Part shown: piece after piece, positions 18,328 to 27,445 of the stretch | How the letters are laid out: every line of letters begins with the position of its first letter | Position numbering within the stretch: position 1 is the first letter of the stretch | Source of the DNA: Aestuariimicrobium sp. p3-SID1156 | GTDB lineage: Bacteria; Actinomycetota; Actinomycetes; Propionibacteriales; Propionibacteriaceae | Assembly: GCF_025144225.1 (NCBI RefSeq) | Contig: NZ_JALXXB010000001.1 | Location: 1 to 64,000, forward strand | Direction: 5' to 3' | DNA: 64,000 nt | Position numbers and translations under genes: made by a program | Notes under the pieces: generated by a model | The model's input: the letters and a program-made list of their open reading frames with translations, nothing else | The model's database searches: none | Told to the model about the DNA's origin: nothing

Positions 18328-18846
18328 ATGTCGACCTGGCAGCCCGAGAACAACCCGTCCGCCGGGGAGTACTACCCGCCCACCCAGCAGCTGCCTGGTC
18401 AGGACCCGTACTACCAGGCCTCGCCTGGCTCCTATGGATCTGCGGCCCAGCCCTACGGCAACACCCAGCCCTACGGCAACACCCAGCCCTACGGCAACAC
18501 CCAGCCCTACCAGCAGCCGATGCAGGGTTACGCGCCCGATCCCTATGGTCAGGCCTACGGAGCGCCGATGGGGTATTCAGGCGTTCCCGCCCCCTACGGC
18601 GTCGACCCCATGACCGGCCTTCCCTACAGCGACAAGTCCAAGCTCGCCGCCGGACTGCTGAACATCTTCCTCGGCAGTCTGGGCGTGGGTCGGTTCTACA
18701 CCGGCCACTGGGGCATCGCCCTGGGCCAGATCGCCGCCACGTGGCTCACCTTCGGCATCGGTTCGATCTGGCCGCTGATCGACGGCATCGTGACCCTGAC
18801 CTCGAGCTCCCCCAAGGACGCCCAGGGTCGAGTACTGCGCCCCTGA
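18328..18846 (+). CDS. TM2-domain membrane protein with Tyr/Gln/Pro-rich repeats
   Basis: 172 residues. The first about 105 are low-complexity (Pro, Tyr, Gln, Gly) with three exact QPYGNT repeats (18448-18501). The C-terminal half is a TM2 domain: LAAGLLNIFLGSLGVGRFYTG, then HWGIALGQIAATWLTFGIG and a closing IWPLIDGIVTL, i.e. two helices joined by a short polar loop. TM2 proteins are widespread in actinobacteria with unknown role. GAGGAGAG precedes the ATG. No clear operon partner. Confidence 0.85.
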   Translation: MSTWQPENNPSAGEYYPPTQQLPGQDPYYQASPGSYGSAAQPYGNTQPYGNTQPYGNTQPYQQPMQGYAPDPYGQAYGAPMGYSGVPAPYGVDPMTGLPYSDKSKLAAGLLNIFLGSLGVGRFYTGHWGIALGQIAATWLTFGIGSIWPLIDGIVTLTSSSPKDAQGRVLRP

Positions 18847-18890
18847 GCTGCGGGGCCCCTGAGCTGCGGGGGGCCCCTGAGCTGCGGGGG
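18842..18890. repeat. Three short tandem repeats CCTGAGCTGCGGGG
   Basis: Three copies of a 16-17-bp unit; the first contains the TGA stop of the TM2 gene. They separate it from the convergent acyl-CoA synthetase. GGGGCCCC stretches could fold and terminate transcription. Confidence 0.7.
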
Positions 18891-18922
18891 CACGAGCCCC
18901 CGGGCCTGGGGCCGCGGTCCTG

Positions 18923-20797
18923 CTACTTGTGCTCTCCGCCATGCTTGCGCCGTTCGGCGAGCTTGGCGTACATGTCGTCAATCATGGTGGCGAACTTCTT
19001 CTCCACCTCACGCCGGCGCACCTTGAGGGTCGGTGTGAGCAGCCCGTTCTCGATGGAGAACTCCTCCAGTGAGGTCCGTAGGTCCTTGATCTGCTCCTGG
19101 CTGGGCAGCTTCTCGGTCACCTTCGCCACCCGGGCACGCAGTTCGTCGAGGATGCGCTGATCGTTGGCCAGATCCTCATCCTTCTCTGAGGTGACCCCGA
19201 GCTTCGCGGCGAGGTCCTTCAGCTGGGGCAGCGAGGGACGCACCAGGAGCGTCAGGAAGGGGCGTCCCTCACCGATGAGCACGGCATGCTCGAACAGCGG
19301 ATCGGCCAGCAGCAGCCCCTCGATCTGCTGCGGGGCGACGTTCTTGCCGCCGAGGGTGACGATGATGTCCTTGATCCGGTCGGTGATGACCAGGAAACCG
19401 TCGACGTCGACGTAGCCGGCGTCCCCGGTCTGCAGCCAACCGTCCTTGAGCGCCTCAGCGGTGGCCTCGGGGTTGTTCCAGTAGCCCTTCATCACGTTCG
19501 GGCCGCGGTAGAGGATCTCCGAGTCCTGCCCGATCGCCAGTTCGCCGCCGTGCATGACACGACCCGCGGTGCCGATCTTGAAGTCCTGCTTGGAGTTGAA
19601 GCTCACCAACGGCGAGGCCTCCGTGAGACCGTAGCCGACCTGGATCGGCAGGCCGGCCGCGGAGAAGAACTCCTCCACCTCCTTGCGGATCGGGGCACCA
19701 CCGCAGGCCATCACGGCCTTCGGCCCGCCGATCGCCTGGCGGATGTTCTTGAGCACCAGCTTGTCGGCGAGGGCGCGCTGGGTCTGCAGAAGCGTGGAGG
19801 GGGTGCGTCCCTTGCGGTACTGGCGCTGGTTCTGGCCACCGACCCGCAGCGCCCAGTCGAAGACCGTCTTCTTCACCGGGGACGCGGCAGCACGCTCACG
19901 GGCGACCTTGTACACCGTCTCGTAGAGCTTGGGGACGCTCACCAGCAGCGTGGGCTGGACCTCCATCAGGGCGTCGGCGACCTCGCGCGCATTGGGCAGG
20001 TAGGTGTTCAGGCAGCCATGGCTCAGCACGACGCTGGTCCAGGCTCGCTCCAGTGCGTGGCTCAGCGGGAGGAAGCACAGCGAGTGGTCGGTTGGCTGGA
20101 TGTCGAACATCATCGAGACGGCATCGATCTGGGCGACCAGCGCCTCGTGGGTCAGCATGACGCCCTTGGGTTCGCCGGTGGTTCCCGAGGTGTAGATGAT
20201 GGACGCCAGGTCCTCACCGGCGGCCTGTTCCCTGCGGCGGGCCACTTCAGCGTCCAGGTCGCCATCGACCTCGGCAACCAGCCACTGGTCCAGTTCTGGG
20301 GTGTCGTCGGTGACCGCACCCAGCGAGATGATGCGTTCGAGGTGCGGAAGTTGCTCATGCGCCTCGCGGACGCGTCCCAGTTCGGACTCACCGCCCACGA
20401 ACATGAGCCGGGCGTCCGAATCAGCCACGATGTGACGAATCTGCTCAGGAGTGCTGGTGGCGTAGATCGGCACCGGGACACCGCCGATGCGGGCCAGGGC
20501 GTAGTCGATCTGGCTCCATTCGGGGCAGTTGTTGGCGAACAGGGCGACCCGGTCCCCGCGCTGGATCCCGTCACGAACGAGGGCACGCGCGATGGACTGG
20601 ACCCGCGCGTCGAACTCGCGATAGGTCTGGACCTTGTACTCCGGGGTCCCATCGGCACTCGTGCCGGTCTTGATGCGGGTGGCGGGGCGGTTGCCGTGGA
20701 CGTGCACAACGTGGCTCAGCAGGCGGTCGAGGTGCTTGACCTCGATGCTGTCACCGGGGACGCGCTTGCCGGCGCTCGTCTGCTTCTCTGCAGCCAT
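18923..20797 (-). CDS. Long-chain fatty-acid-CoA ligase (FadD15-like)
   Basis: 624 residues of the ANL superfamily; activates fatty acids to acyl-AMP then acyl-CoA. The P-loop IIYTSGTTGEPKGVMLTHE (about 200), YGLTEASPLVSF, TGDAGYVDVDGFL, DRIKDIIVTLGGKNVAPQ and the C-terminal lysine region (LTPTLKVRR) are all intact. It matches the AMP-binding class with the VFDWALRVGGQNQ insert seen in mycobacterial FadD15 relatives. CAGGAG lies before the ATG. A clear paralog lies at 23247-25022. Confidence 0.93.
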   Translation of the reverse strand: MAAEKQTSAGKRVPGDSIEVKHLDRLLSHVVHVHGNRPATRIKTGTSADGTPEYKVQTYREFDARVQSIARALVRDGIQRGDRVALFANNCPEWSQIDYALARIGGVPVPIYATSTPEQIRHIVADSDARLMFVGGESELGRVREAHEQLPHLERIISLGAVTDDTPELDQWLVAEVDGDLDAEVARRREQAAGEDLASIIYTSGTTGEPKGVMLTHEALVAQIDAVSMMFDIQPTDHSLCFLPLSHALERAWTSVVLSHGCLNTYLPNAREVADALMEVQPTLLVSVPKLYETVYKVARERAAASPVKKTVFDWALRVGGQNQRQYRKGRTPSTLLQTQRALADKLVLKNIRQAIGGPKAVMACGGAPIRKEVEEFFSAAGLPIQVGYGLTEASPLVSFNSKQDFKIGTAGRVMHGGELAIGQDSEILYRGPNVMKGYWNNPEATAEALKDGWLQTGDAGYVDVDGFLVITDRIKDIIVTLGGKNVAPQQIEGLLLADPLFEHAVLIGEGRPFLTLLVRPSLPQLKDLAAKLGVTSEKDEDLANDQRILDELRARVAKVTEKLPSQEQIKDLRTSLEEFSIENGLLTPTLKVRRREVEKKFATMIDDMYAKLAERRKHGGEHK

Positions 20798-20815
20798 CAG
20801 ACACTCCTGGGTCGA

Positions 20816-20826
20816 CGTAACTTACG
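20816..20826 (-). promoter_or_regulatory. Palindrome at the start of the acyl-CoA ligase transcript
   Basis: CGTAA-C-TTACG, perfect 5-bp arms, just downstream of a minus-strand TACGCT (-10). Its size suits a dimeric TetR-type repressor of fatty-acid genes. No such regulator is adjacent. Confidence 0.35.
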
Positions 20827-20928
20827 CCAGCGTAGCCTGTCGCCGAGGAGCAAAGGTGACGTAGCCATGGACAACGTCGACGCCCTGCAGCTGCGCCATG
20901 CCTGTACCGCTCGGCCTACGCTGTCCCA

Positions 20929-22350
20929 GTGACCGACGCTCCGCCCACCATTTGCCCAGCGCGACCCCCACGCAGCCTTGCCCCGGACCTTGCCCGCGGG
21001 CTGATGCTGCTCTTCATCGCGCTGGCGAATGTGGCCTGGTATCTCTACGACCGACCCGGGGGCATCATCGGGGCCCACCCCGAGCCGGGCTCGGTACCTG
21101 ACAAGGTCGCGCAGGCACTGATGATCACCTTCGTGGACGGCCGGATCTTCCCGCTGTTCGCCTTCCTCTTCGGCTACGGGATGGTGCAGTTCTACACCAG
21201 CCGACGCCGTCAGGGGCTGTCCGACAAGGACGTCCGCACCATGTTGGCCAGGCGGCACTGGGCGATGTTCGGTCTGGGTGCCGCGCACGCCATCCTGCTC
21301 TTCGTCGGCGACGTGCTCACGTCCTATGCCATCGCCGGCCTGGTCGTCGGCGCGATCTTCTTCCGCCATCGCACAGGGGTGCTGAAGTGGTGGCTCATCA
21401 TCCCCGGCTCCCTCGGCGCCCTGGTGGCGGGGCTGGTGGTCGTCATCGGCATCCTCGCCGGGCCCGGCACCATGGAACCCCTCGACATCGCGCAGTCCAC
21501 CGCAGGCGAACCGAGCTACGTCGCCTCGATGCGCACGCGGACTGTCATCTGGGCCGAGACCGCCGCCGTCGCGGGCCTGTTCTTCACGATTCCCTTGCTC
21601 CTGCTCGCGTCCTGGGTTGCTGCCCGCGTTCGGCTGCTCGAGGACGCGGCCCAGCACCGCCGACGGTTGGTGACCATCGCCGTCCTCACCCTGCCGATCA
21701 GCTGGGCGGCGGGAGCGGCCCAGGCACTGCAGCAGATCGGGGTCCTGACCTCCATCGCGCCCTGGACCTTCACGGCCTGGGAGATGTTCGTCGGCCCCAT
21801 CGCCGGCCCGGGGTATGCCGCCCTGTTCGCCCTGCTGGCCACCCGCTACACCGACCGTCGGCCTGCCTGGGTGCTCGCAGTCTCTGCCGTCGGGCAGCGT
21901 TCGCTGAGCTGCTACCTGTGGCAGTCGATCATCATGGCGCCCGTGCTGTCTGCCTGGGGCCTGGGTCTGGGTGGACGCCTGACCACCTGGTCCTCGCTCC
22001 TGTTTGCCGCCGCGGTCTGGCTGGTGTCGGTGGTGATCGCCGACCAGCTTCGGCGGCACGGGAACAGGCGAGGGCCCTTCGAGCTGCTCCTGCGCAGGCT
22101 CACCTATGGCGGCATCCCGGCGCGCGCGCAGCCGGTCACCGCCCCGGTACTGATGCCCTGGGAGATGCCCGCGGGCTGGATGCTGCCGCCTGCCCACGCC
22201 CCAGGGGCACCCCCACCACCCAGCTGGACGCCCCCACAGGGTTGGGCTCCCCCGCCACCCGGGTGGGCAGCTGCCCACGAAGCGACGAGCGTCAGCGCGC
22301 CACCGGCTGCTCCAGCAACTCCGGTGAGGCCGCGAGATCCTGCTCGCTGA
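20929..22350 (+). CDS. DUF418-domain membrane protein
   Basis: 473 residues with about nine to ten membrane helices. The N-terminal APDLARGLMLLFIALANVAWY, FPLFAFLFGYGMVQF and the RHWAMFGLGAAHAILLFVGDVL region, then the C-terminal VGQRSLSCYLWQSII pattern, are typical of DUF418 (YeiB-like) proteins of unknown function. The last 70 residues are Pro-rich and cytosolic. GTG 20929 is the start because TACGCT (20917-20922) makes it leaderless. Convergent with nfo, whose stop is only 22 bases away. Confidence 0.85.
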   Translation: MTDAPPTICPARPPRSLAPDLARGLMLLFIALANVAWYLYDRPGGIIGAHPEPGSVPDKVAQALMITFVDGRIFPLFAFLFGYGMVQFYTSRRRQGLSDKDVRTMLARRHWAMFGLGAAHAILLFVGDVLTSYAIAGLVVGAIFFRHRTGVLKWWLIIPGSLGALVAGLVVVIGILAGPGTMEPLDIAQSTAGEPSYVASMRTRTVIWAETAAVAGLFFTIPLLLLASWVAARVRLLEDAAQHRRRLVTIAVLTLPISWAAGAAQALQQIGVLTSIAPWTFTAWEMFVGPIAGPGYAALFALLATRYTDRRPAWVLAVSAVGQRSLSCYLWQSIIMAPVLSAWGLGLGGRLTTWSSLLFAAAVWLVSVVIADQLRRHGNRRGPFELLLRRLTYGGIPARAQPVTAPVLMPWEMPAGWMLPPAHAPGAPPPPSWTPPQGWAPPPPGWAAAHEATSVSAPPAAPATPVRPRDPAR

Positions 22351-22372
22351 AGGGCGGGAACCCCACCAACTC

Positions 22373-23173
22373 TCAGAGGCGTTCCCGCAGCCAGGCCAGG
22401 TCGTCCGACTGCCCCGACACCCCACCGGGGGTCTCAACCACCACCGGCGCTCCCGCCACACGCACGACCTCGACCAGGCCCTCCGGGTCGCACTGCCCGG
22501 ACCCGAAGTTGGTGTGCCGGTCGGCGCCCGAATCGAAGGCATCGCGCGAATCGTTCGCATGCACCAGGTCGATGCGTCCCGTGATCGCCTTGACCCGCTC
22601 GACCAGCCCAACCAGCTCTTCGCCGCCGGCATGCGCGTGGCAGGTGTCCAGGCAGAAGCCGACGCGGTCGGCATTGGCCGATCCCTCGATGGTCGACCAC
22701 AGCTGGTCGATGCGTTCCAGCTTCCGGGCCATCGCGTTGGCGCCGCCAGCGGTGTTCTCGATCAGCAGCGGGACGTCGATGGTCAGTCCGTCGATGGCCT
22801 TGCGCCAGTTGTCGAAGCCGAGCTGGGGGTCCTCATCGGCAGTGACGTGCCCGCCGTGCACGATGACTCCCTTCGCCCCGATCTGGGCGGCCAGGGTGAG
22901 GGTCTGTTGCAGCAGCTTGCGGCTGGGGATGCGGATGCGGTTGTTCGAGCTGGCCACGTTCATCACATAGGGCGCATGCACGAAGAGCTGGACGCCGGCC
23001 TCCTCAGCGACACCCTTGAGCACCTCCGCGCCACCGGCGTAGGCCAGCTTCGGGGCCTTCCAGCTCTGCGGATCCCCGAGGAAGAACTGCGCCACGCTGG
23101 CATCGCGGGCCAGCGCCTCGGCGATCGGGTCGTCCTGGTCAACATGCGCACCGAGCGCCACGGGTTCAGCCAT
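22373..23173 (-). CDS. nfo: Endonuclease IV (AP endonuclease family 2)
   Basis: 266 residues, zinc-dependent base-excision-repair enzyme cutting 5' of abasic sites. The TIM barrel carries the metal ligands: GAHV start, FVHAPYVMN, VHGGH, LLIENTAGG, FCLDTCHAHAGG, LVHANDS and DRHTNFGSG. These match the three family signatures. TAGACT on the minus strand ends 6 bases before the ATG: leaderless. Divergent from the acyl-CoA ligase at 23247 with a 73-base shared promoter region. Confidence 0.94.
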   Translation of the reverse strand: MAEPVALGAHVDQDDPIAEALARDASVAQFFLGDPQSWKAPKLAYAGGAEVLKGVAEEAGVQLFVHAPYVMNVASSNNRIRIPSRKLLQQTLTLAAQIGAKGVIVHGGHVTADEDPQLGFDNWRKAIDGLTIDVPLLIENTAGGANAMARKLERIDQLWSTIEGSANADRVGFCLDTCHAHAGGEELVGLVERVKAITGRIDLVHANDSRDAFDSGADRHTNFGSGQCDPEGLVEVVRVAGAPVVVETPGGVSGQSDDLAWLRERL

Positions 23174-23246
23174 GCCGACAGTCTAGGCACGCCCTCCCGG
23201 GTGGGCTGGCGGGCCAGCGGCGCCTACGGTGGCGTAGCCTGCGGGA

Positions 23247-25022
23247 ATGGCCATCCTCCGCGACGCACCCCTGCCCCAGGTCTTCCGCCACAGCGCGCAG
23301 GAGCATCCCGAGGCCCTCTGTTGGCGCGTCCGCCGCGATGAGGAGTGGCAGACCTGGACCTATGCCCAAGCCGATGCCGAGGTGCAGCGGCTGGCGTCCG
23401 CACTGGTGGCTGATGGCATCCAGCCCGGTGACCGCGTCGGCATCTTCGCCAACAACCGTCCCGAATGGACGCTGGCAGACCTGGCGATCCTCAGCATCGG
23501 CGCGATCGTCGTGACGGTCTTCGCAACCTCTGACGTCGACCAGGCCGAGCACATCCTGCGCGATTCCGGGGCGACCCACTGCATCGTGGCGGGGCGTGGG
23601 GAGGCCTTCGTGCTCGCCCAGGCCCACCTGCCGATGATGCGCCACATCCTCACCATGGACCGGGTGCCCGGCTACGACTCCCTGGTCGAACTGATGGATC
23701 GCGCGCCCGACGCGTCCGATGAGGTTGCCCGGCGCAGCGACGCGCTGACGCTCGATGACGTGGCGACGATCATCTACACCTCCGGCACCACCGGGGCGCC
23801 GCGCGGCGCGATGCTCACCCACGGCGGTTATGCGCACCAGCTGCGCACCATCGATGACCTGTGGCACCTGGGGCCCGGCGAGTCGAGCCTGAGTTTCCTG
23901 CCGCTCGCCCATGCGCTGGAGAGGGTCTGGACCTTCTATGTGATGGCCAGCGGCATGGCCAACACCTACTGCGAGGACCCGCGCACCGTGGCCGAGCTGA
24001 TGCCGCTCGCGCGTCCGACCACCATCATCTCGGTGCCCAAGCTCTACGAAAAGGTCTATGCCGGGGCGCACGAGAAGGCGTCCGGGTCACCGCTCAACCG
24101 TGCGATCTTCGACTGGGCGCTCCGCGTCGGGGGACGCAACCAGCGCCACCATCGCAAGGGTTCCACGCCGCCGTGGTGGTGGCGTGCCCAGTTGCCGTTG
24201 GCCGACAAGCTGGTGTTGCGGGCGATCCGCGAGGCGGTCGGAGGTCGCAAGACGCTGCTGATCTCCGGCGGTGCGCCGCTGCGGATCGAGGTCGAGGAGT
24301 TCTTCTCCGCCGCCGGGATGCTGCTCGGCCAGGGCTATGGGCTGACCGAGACCGGCCCGATGACGACCGCCTTCGCGAAGGACAGTTTCAAGCTGGGCAC
24401 GGTCGGCAAGCTGGTCGCCGAGGCCGAGATTCGGCTTGGCCGCGACGGGGAGATCCTGCTCAAGGGCCCCCACATCATGAAGGGCTACTGGAACAACCCC
24501 GAGGCGACGGCCGCGATGTTCGACGAGGAGGGCTGGTTCCGCACCGGCGACGTCGGCTACGTCGACACCCAGGGCTATGTGGTGATCACCGACCGACTCA
24601 AGGACATCATCGTCACCCTGGGCGGCAAGAACGTCGCCCCGCAGCCGATCGAGGGGCTGATCCTCTCCGACCCCCTGTTCGAGTACGCCGTGGTGCTGGG
24701 CGACAACCGCCCCTACCTGACGGCGCTGCTGCAGCCCTCGATCCCGGCCCTGGAGGAACTGGGTCAGGCGATGCAGCTGTCCTGGGAGACGGTGGGTGAG
24801 CTGCTCAAGCACCCGCGGATCCTGTCGGAGGTCACCGAACGGTTGAGCCGGCTGCAGTCCCGCGTCCCCGGGCATGAGAAGGTGCGTCGGGTTCGGTTGC
24901 TACAGGGGCTCACGATGGAGGACGGCACGCTGACGCCGACGTTGAAGGTGAAGCGGAAGGTGGTCGAGAGCCGGTTCGCGGAGCTGATCGAGCAGATGTA
25001 CGCGGGGACGCCGGCACGCTGA
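23247..25022 (+). CDS. Second long-chain acyl-CoA synthetase
   Basis: 591 residues; same enzyme family as 18923-20797 and clearly paralogous (shared FDWALRVGGRNQR insert, ADKLVLRAIREAVGG, GGAPLRIEVEEFFSAAG, DRLKDIIVTLGGKNVAPQ). P-loop IIYTSGTTGAPRGAMLTHG, YGLTETGPM and TGDVGYVDTQGYV are present. It is 33 residues shorter, mainly at the N-terminus and linker. TAGCCT (23235-23240) puts the ATG at +1 of a leaderless mRNA. Different chain-length specificity from its paralog is likely but cannot be read from sequence. Confidence 0.93.
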   Translation: MAILRDAPLPQVFRHSAQEHPEALCWRVRRDEEWQTWTYAQADAEVQRLASALVADGIQPGDRVGIFANNRPEWTLADLAILSIGAIVVTVFATSDVDQAEHILRDSGATHCIVAGRGEAFVLAQAHLPMMRHILTMDRVPGYDSLVELMDRAPDASDEVARRSDALTLDDVATIIYTSGTTGAPRGAMLTHGGYAHQLRTIDDLWHLGPGESSLSFLPLAHALERVWTFYVMASGMANTYCEDPRTVAELMPLARPTTIISVPKLYEKVYAGAHEKASGSPLNRAIFDWALRVGGRNQRHHRKGSTPPWWWRAQLPLADKLVLRAIREAVGGRKTLLISGGAPLRIEVEEFFSAAGMLLGQGYGLTETGPMTTAFAKDSFKLGTVGKLVAEAEIRLGRDGEILLKGPHIMKGYWNNPEATAAMFDEEGWFRTGDVGYVDTQGYVVITDRLKDIIVTLGGKNVAPQPIEGLILSDPLFEYAVVLGDNRPYLTALLQPSIPALEELGQAMQLSWETVGELLKHPRILSEVTERLSRLQSRVPGHEKVRRVRLLQGLTMEDGTLTPTLKVKRKVVESRFAELIEQMYAGTPAR

Positions 25023-25098
25023 GTCCAGCCCCGTCGGGTCGCGGCCCATCACCGGACTGCTCCTGACCGTCACCGCCCAGCCCGAGGGGCGCCAGTCG

Positions 25099-25779
25099 TC
25101 AGACCAGGTCGACGAAACGGACCGTGCCGGACAGCAGGTCGATGACGGCCAGGCGTCCGGCGAGTGGTTCGCCCAGGCCCGTCAGAACCTTGACCGCCTC
25201 GGCGGCTTCCCAGGCCCCGGCCAGGGTCGGCGTGGCACCCAGGATTTGCGGCGGCGCGGGCAGTTCCTCGCGGACGCCCACGACGTCCTCCCACTGCGGA
25301 CCGCCGGGCACGAAGACCGAGACCACGGCGGTCCAGCCGTCGATGCCCGCCCACACCCACGGACGCCCCGCAGCCCGGCAGGCGGCTGAGATCGCTGCTC
25401 GGGAGGCCTGCCGGTCCGTGCAGTCCACGACCAGGTCGTGGGCCGCGACGAGGTCGACGTCGTCGGCGGTCAGGCGGTAGTGGCGTCCCTCGATCTCACT
25501 GTCGGGCGACAGCGCCCGCATGCGCGCAGTGGCGAGTTCGACCTTGCGCCGACCGACGTCCTCGGTGGTGAACAGGGTCTGCCGGTTCAGGTTGGAGGTG
25601 ACGACGTGGTCGTCGTCGAGCAGGGTCAGGTGACCGATACCGGCCGCCGTCAGCGCGGGGATCGCCCCGGCACCCAGGCCACCGCACCCCACCACGAGGA
25701 CGCGGGAGTTGCGCAGTTTCTCATGGCCTTCGCCCAGCAGTCGTCGCTGCCGGAACCACTGGTCGTCCTCAGCATTCAC
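25099..25779 (-). CDS. MoeB/ThiF-like adenylyltransferase without zinc cysteines
   Basis: 226 residues. E1-like enzyme expected to adenylate the C-terminal Gly of MoaD for sulfur transfer. The core is present: RVLVVGCGGLGAGA nucleotide loop, LLDDDHVVTSNLNRQTLF with the catalytic Asp/Arg, K in GRRKVELA, and DLVVDCTDRQASR. The C-terminal part lacks the two CxxC pairs that bind zinc in MoeB, and there is no rhodanese domain. GTG 25779 is the only start near the homology and overlaps the moaE stop by 11 bases. Function in Moco synthesis is inferred from the neighbours; another sulfur-carrier partner is possible. Confidence 0.8.
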   Translation of the reverse strand: MNAEDDQWFRQRRLLGEGHEKLRNSRVLVVGCGGLGAGAIPALTAAGIGHLTLLDDDHVVTSNLNRQTLFTTEDVGRRKVELATARMRALSPDSEIEGRHYRLTADDVDLVAAHDLVVDCTDRQASRAAISAACRAAGRPWVWAGIDGWTAVVSVFVPGGPQWEDVVGVREELPAPPQILGATPTLAGAWEAAEAVKVLTGLGEPLAGRLAVIDLLSGTVRFVDLV

Positions 25780-26185
25780 CCAGACCCACCCACTCCGTGG
25801 TGCCGTCGGCGAAGGTCTGGTGCTTCCAGACCGGGACGCGCTCCTTGATGCGGTCCACCAGGGCCGCGCAGGCGGTGAATGCCTCGGCGCGGTGAGCGGA
25901 AGCGCACGCAGCGACGAGCGCCAGGTCGCCGACGACCAGGTCGCCGACGCGGTGCTCGGCATGGATCGCGACTCCGAACTCGGTCTCCACCTCGGCAGCG
26001 ACCTCGGCCATGATGCGGGCGGCCTCGGGGTGGGCGGAGTAGCTCAGTGCGGTGACGGGGCGGTCATGGTCGTGGTCCCGCACGATTCCCTCGAACAGGA
26101 CGCAGGCGCCGTCGGCCCTGGTCACCACTGCCTCTCGGGCGCGGATGGGATCCAGCGGGGTGCCGGAGATGGCTGCATGGGGCAT
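25769..26185 (-). CDS. moaE: Molybdopterin synthase large subunit
   Basis: 138 residues from ATG 26185. With MoaD it inserts two sulfurs into precursor Z to make molybdopterin. Family marks: ACVLFEGIVRDHDHDRPVTA, LSYSAHPEAA, HRVGDLVVGD, and the active-site lysine in RVPVWKHQTF near the C-terminus. ATG 26185 is preferred over an upstream TTG because TAGGTT ends 7 bases before it. Divergent from moeA and followed by the MoeB-like gene in the same transcript. Confidence 0.93.
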   Translation of the reverse strand: MPHAAISGTPLDPIRAREAVVTRADGACVLFEGIVRDHDHDRPVTALSYSAHPEAARIMAEVAAEVETEFGVAIHAEHRVGDLVVGDLALVAACASAHRAEAFTACAALVDRIKERVPVWKHQTFADGTTEWVGLGEC

Positions 26186-26221
26186 GCCCTTCAACCTAGC
26201 TCACCTGCAAGGATGGGCGAC

Positions 26222-27445
26222 ATGAGCGATGTGGCCTGGCACCGAACATTCGAGCAGCATCGGGAGGCCTGCGTGGCCTTGGCGCCCGCGCCGACTCGGG
26301 TGGACGTGCCCGTGCTCGAAGCCCGCCGACTGGTGCTGGCCGAGGATGTGCACGCGACCCTCAACCTGCCCGCCACCGACGTCTCGGCCATGGACGGTTT
26401 CGCGGTGCGGCACGCCGATCTCCGCGAGGGCGTCGTGCTGCGCGTGGTCGGCGATGTCCCCGCCGGTGCCCCCGCAGACGGTGAGGTCACCGAGGGGACG
26501 GCAGTCCGGGTGATGACCGGCGCCGGGATTCCGGCGGGCGCGGACACCGTGGTGGCGGTCGAGCTGACCGACATTCCCCGCGGGCCGGTTCCGCTGCCGA
26601 CGCAGATCACGGTCCGTGAGGTCCCTCCCCTGAACGACGCCACCCGCAGGACTGGCTCAGACGTCGAGTCCGGCAGCCTGGTGGCGTCCGCGGGGACGAT
26701 GGTCGGACCGCTCGAAGTCGCCGCCCTCGCCGCGCTGGGACGCCCCACGATCCCCGTGCTGCGGCTCCCCCGCGTGCGCTGCGTCGCGACCGGGGCTGAG
26801 CTGCGCGGTCCGGGTGAACCGCTGGAACCCGGGCAGCTGCACGACTCCAACTCCTATGCGCTGGCTGCCCTGTGCGAGTCGCTGGGACATCCGGTCGACC
26901 GGGTGACCATGGCCCACGACGACCCTGACGCCATGGCTGCTGTCCTCCCCGGACTGCTCGCCGATGTTGACGTGCTGGTCTTCACCGGTGGGGTCAGCGC
27001 CGGCGCCTTCGAGGTGGTGCGCCAGACCCTGGCCGAGCGCGGCGTCGAGTTCGGCCAGGTCGCGATGCAGCCCGGCAAGCCGCAGGGCGTGGGAGTGATC
27101 GACGGCGTGACGATCTTCTGCCTGCCCGGCAACCCGGTGTCCACCGTGGTCAGCTTCCTGGGCTTCGTGCGGCCCTGGCTGGACGCAGCCTCCGGGCGTC
27201 CTGCCGCCCAGCCGCTCACCGCCACCTTGACCGAGGGTTGGTCGAAGAAGCCGGGACGCGCCCAGTTCATGCCGGTGCGACTCATGCTCGGGGCCACCGG
27301 CCATGAGGCCAGCCAGGCCACCGCCGGAGGCTCGCTGTCGCACCTGGTCAGCCGGCTGGTCGGGGTGGACGGCTTCGCGATGGTCGACGCGGAGGCGTCC
27401 GAGGTTCGTGCCGGCGACGAGATCAAGGTCATGATGGTGCCATGA
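26222..27445 (+). CDS. moeA: Molybdopterin molybdenumtransferase
   Basis: 407 residues; inserts molybdate into adenylated molybdopterin. Contains the MoeA N-terminal DVSAMDGFAVR motif, GVRVMTGAGIPAGADTVV-type loop (about 95-115), the MoCF-binding VLVFTGGVSAGAFEVV segment with the GGVS motif, CLPGNPVSTVVSF, and a C-terminal beta-barrel domain IV. Length normal. The stop overlaps the moaC start (ATGA). Leading gene of moeA-moaC. Confidence 0.95.
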   Translation: MSDVAWHRTFEQHREACVALAPAPTRVDVPVLEARRLVLAEDVHATLNLPATDVSAMDGFAVRHADLREGVVLRVVGDVPAGAPADGEVTEGTAVRVMTGAGIPAGADTVVAVELTDIPRGPVPLPTQITVREVPPLNDATRRTGSDVESGSLVASAGTMVGPLEVAALAALGRPTIPVLRLPRVRCVATGAELRGPGEPLEPGQLHDSNSYALAALCESLGHPVDRVTMAHDDPDAMAAVLPGLLADVDVLVFTGGVSAGAFEVVRQTLAERGVEFGQVAMQPGKPQGVGVIDGVTIFCLPGNPVSTVVSFLGFVRPWLDAASGRPAAQPLTATLTEGWSKKPGRAQFMPVRLMLGATGHEASQATAGGSLSHLVSRLVGVDGFAMVDAEASEVRAGDEIKVMMVP

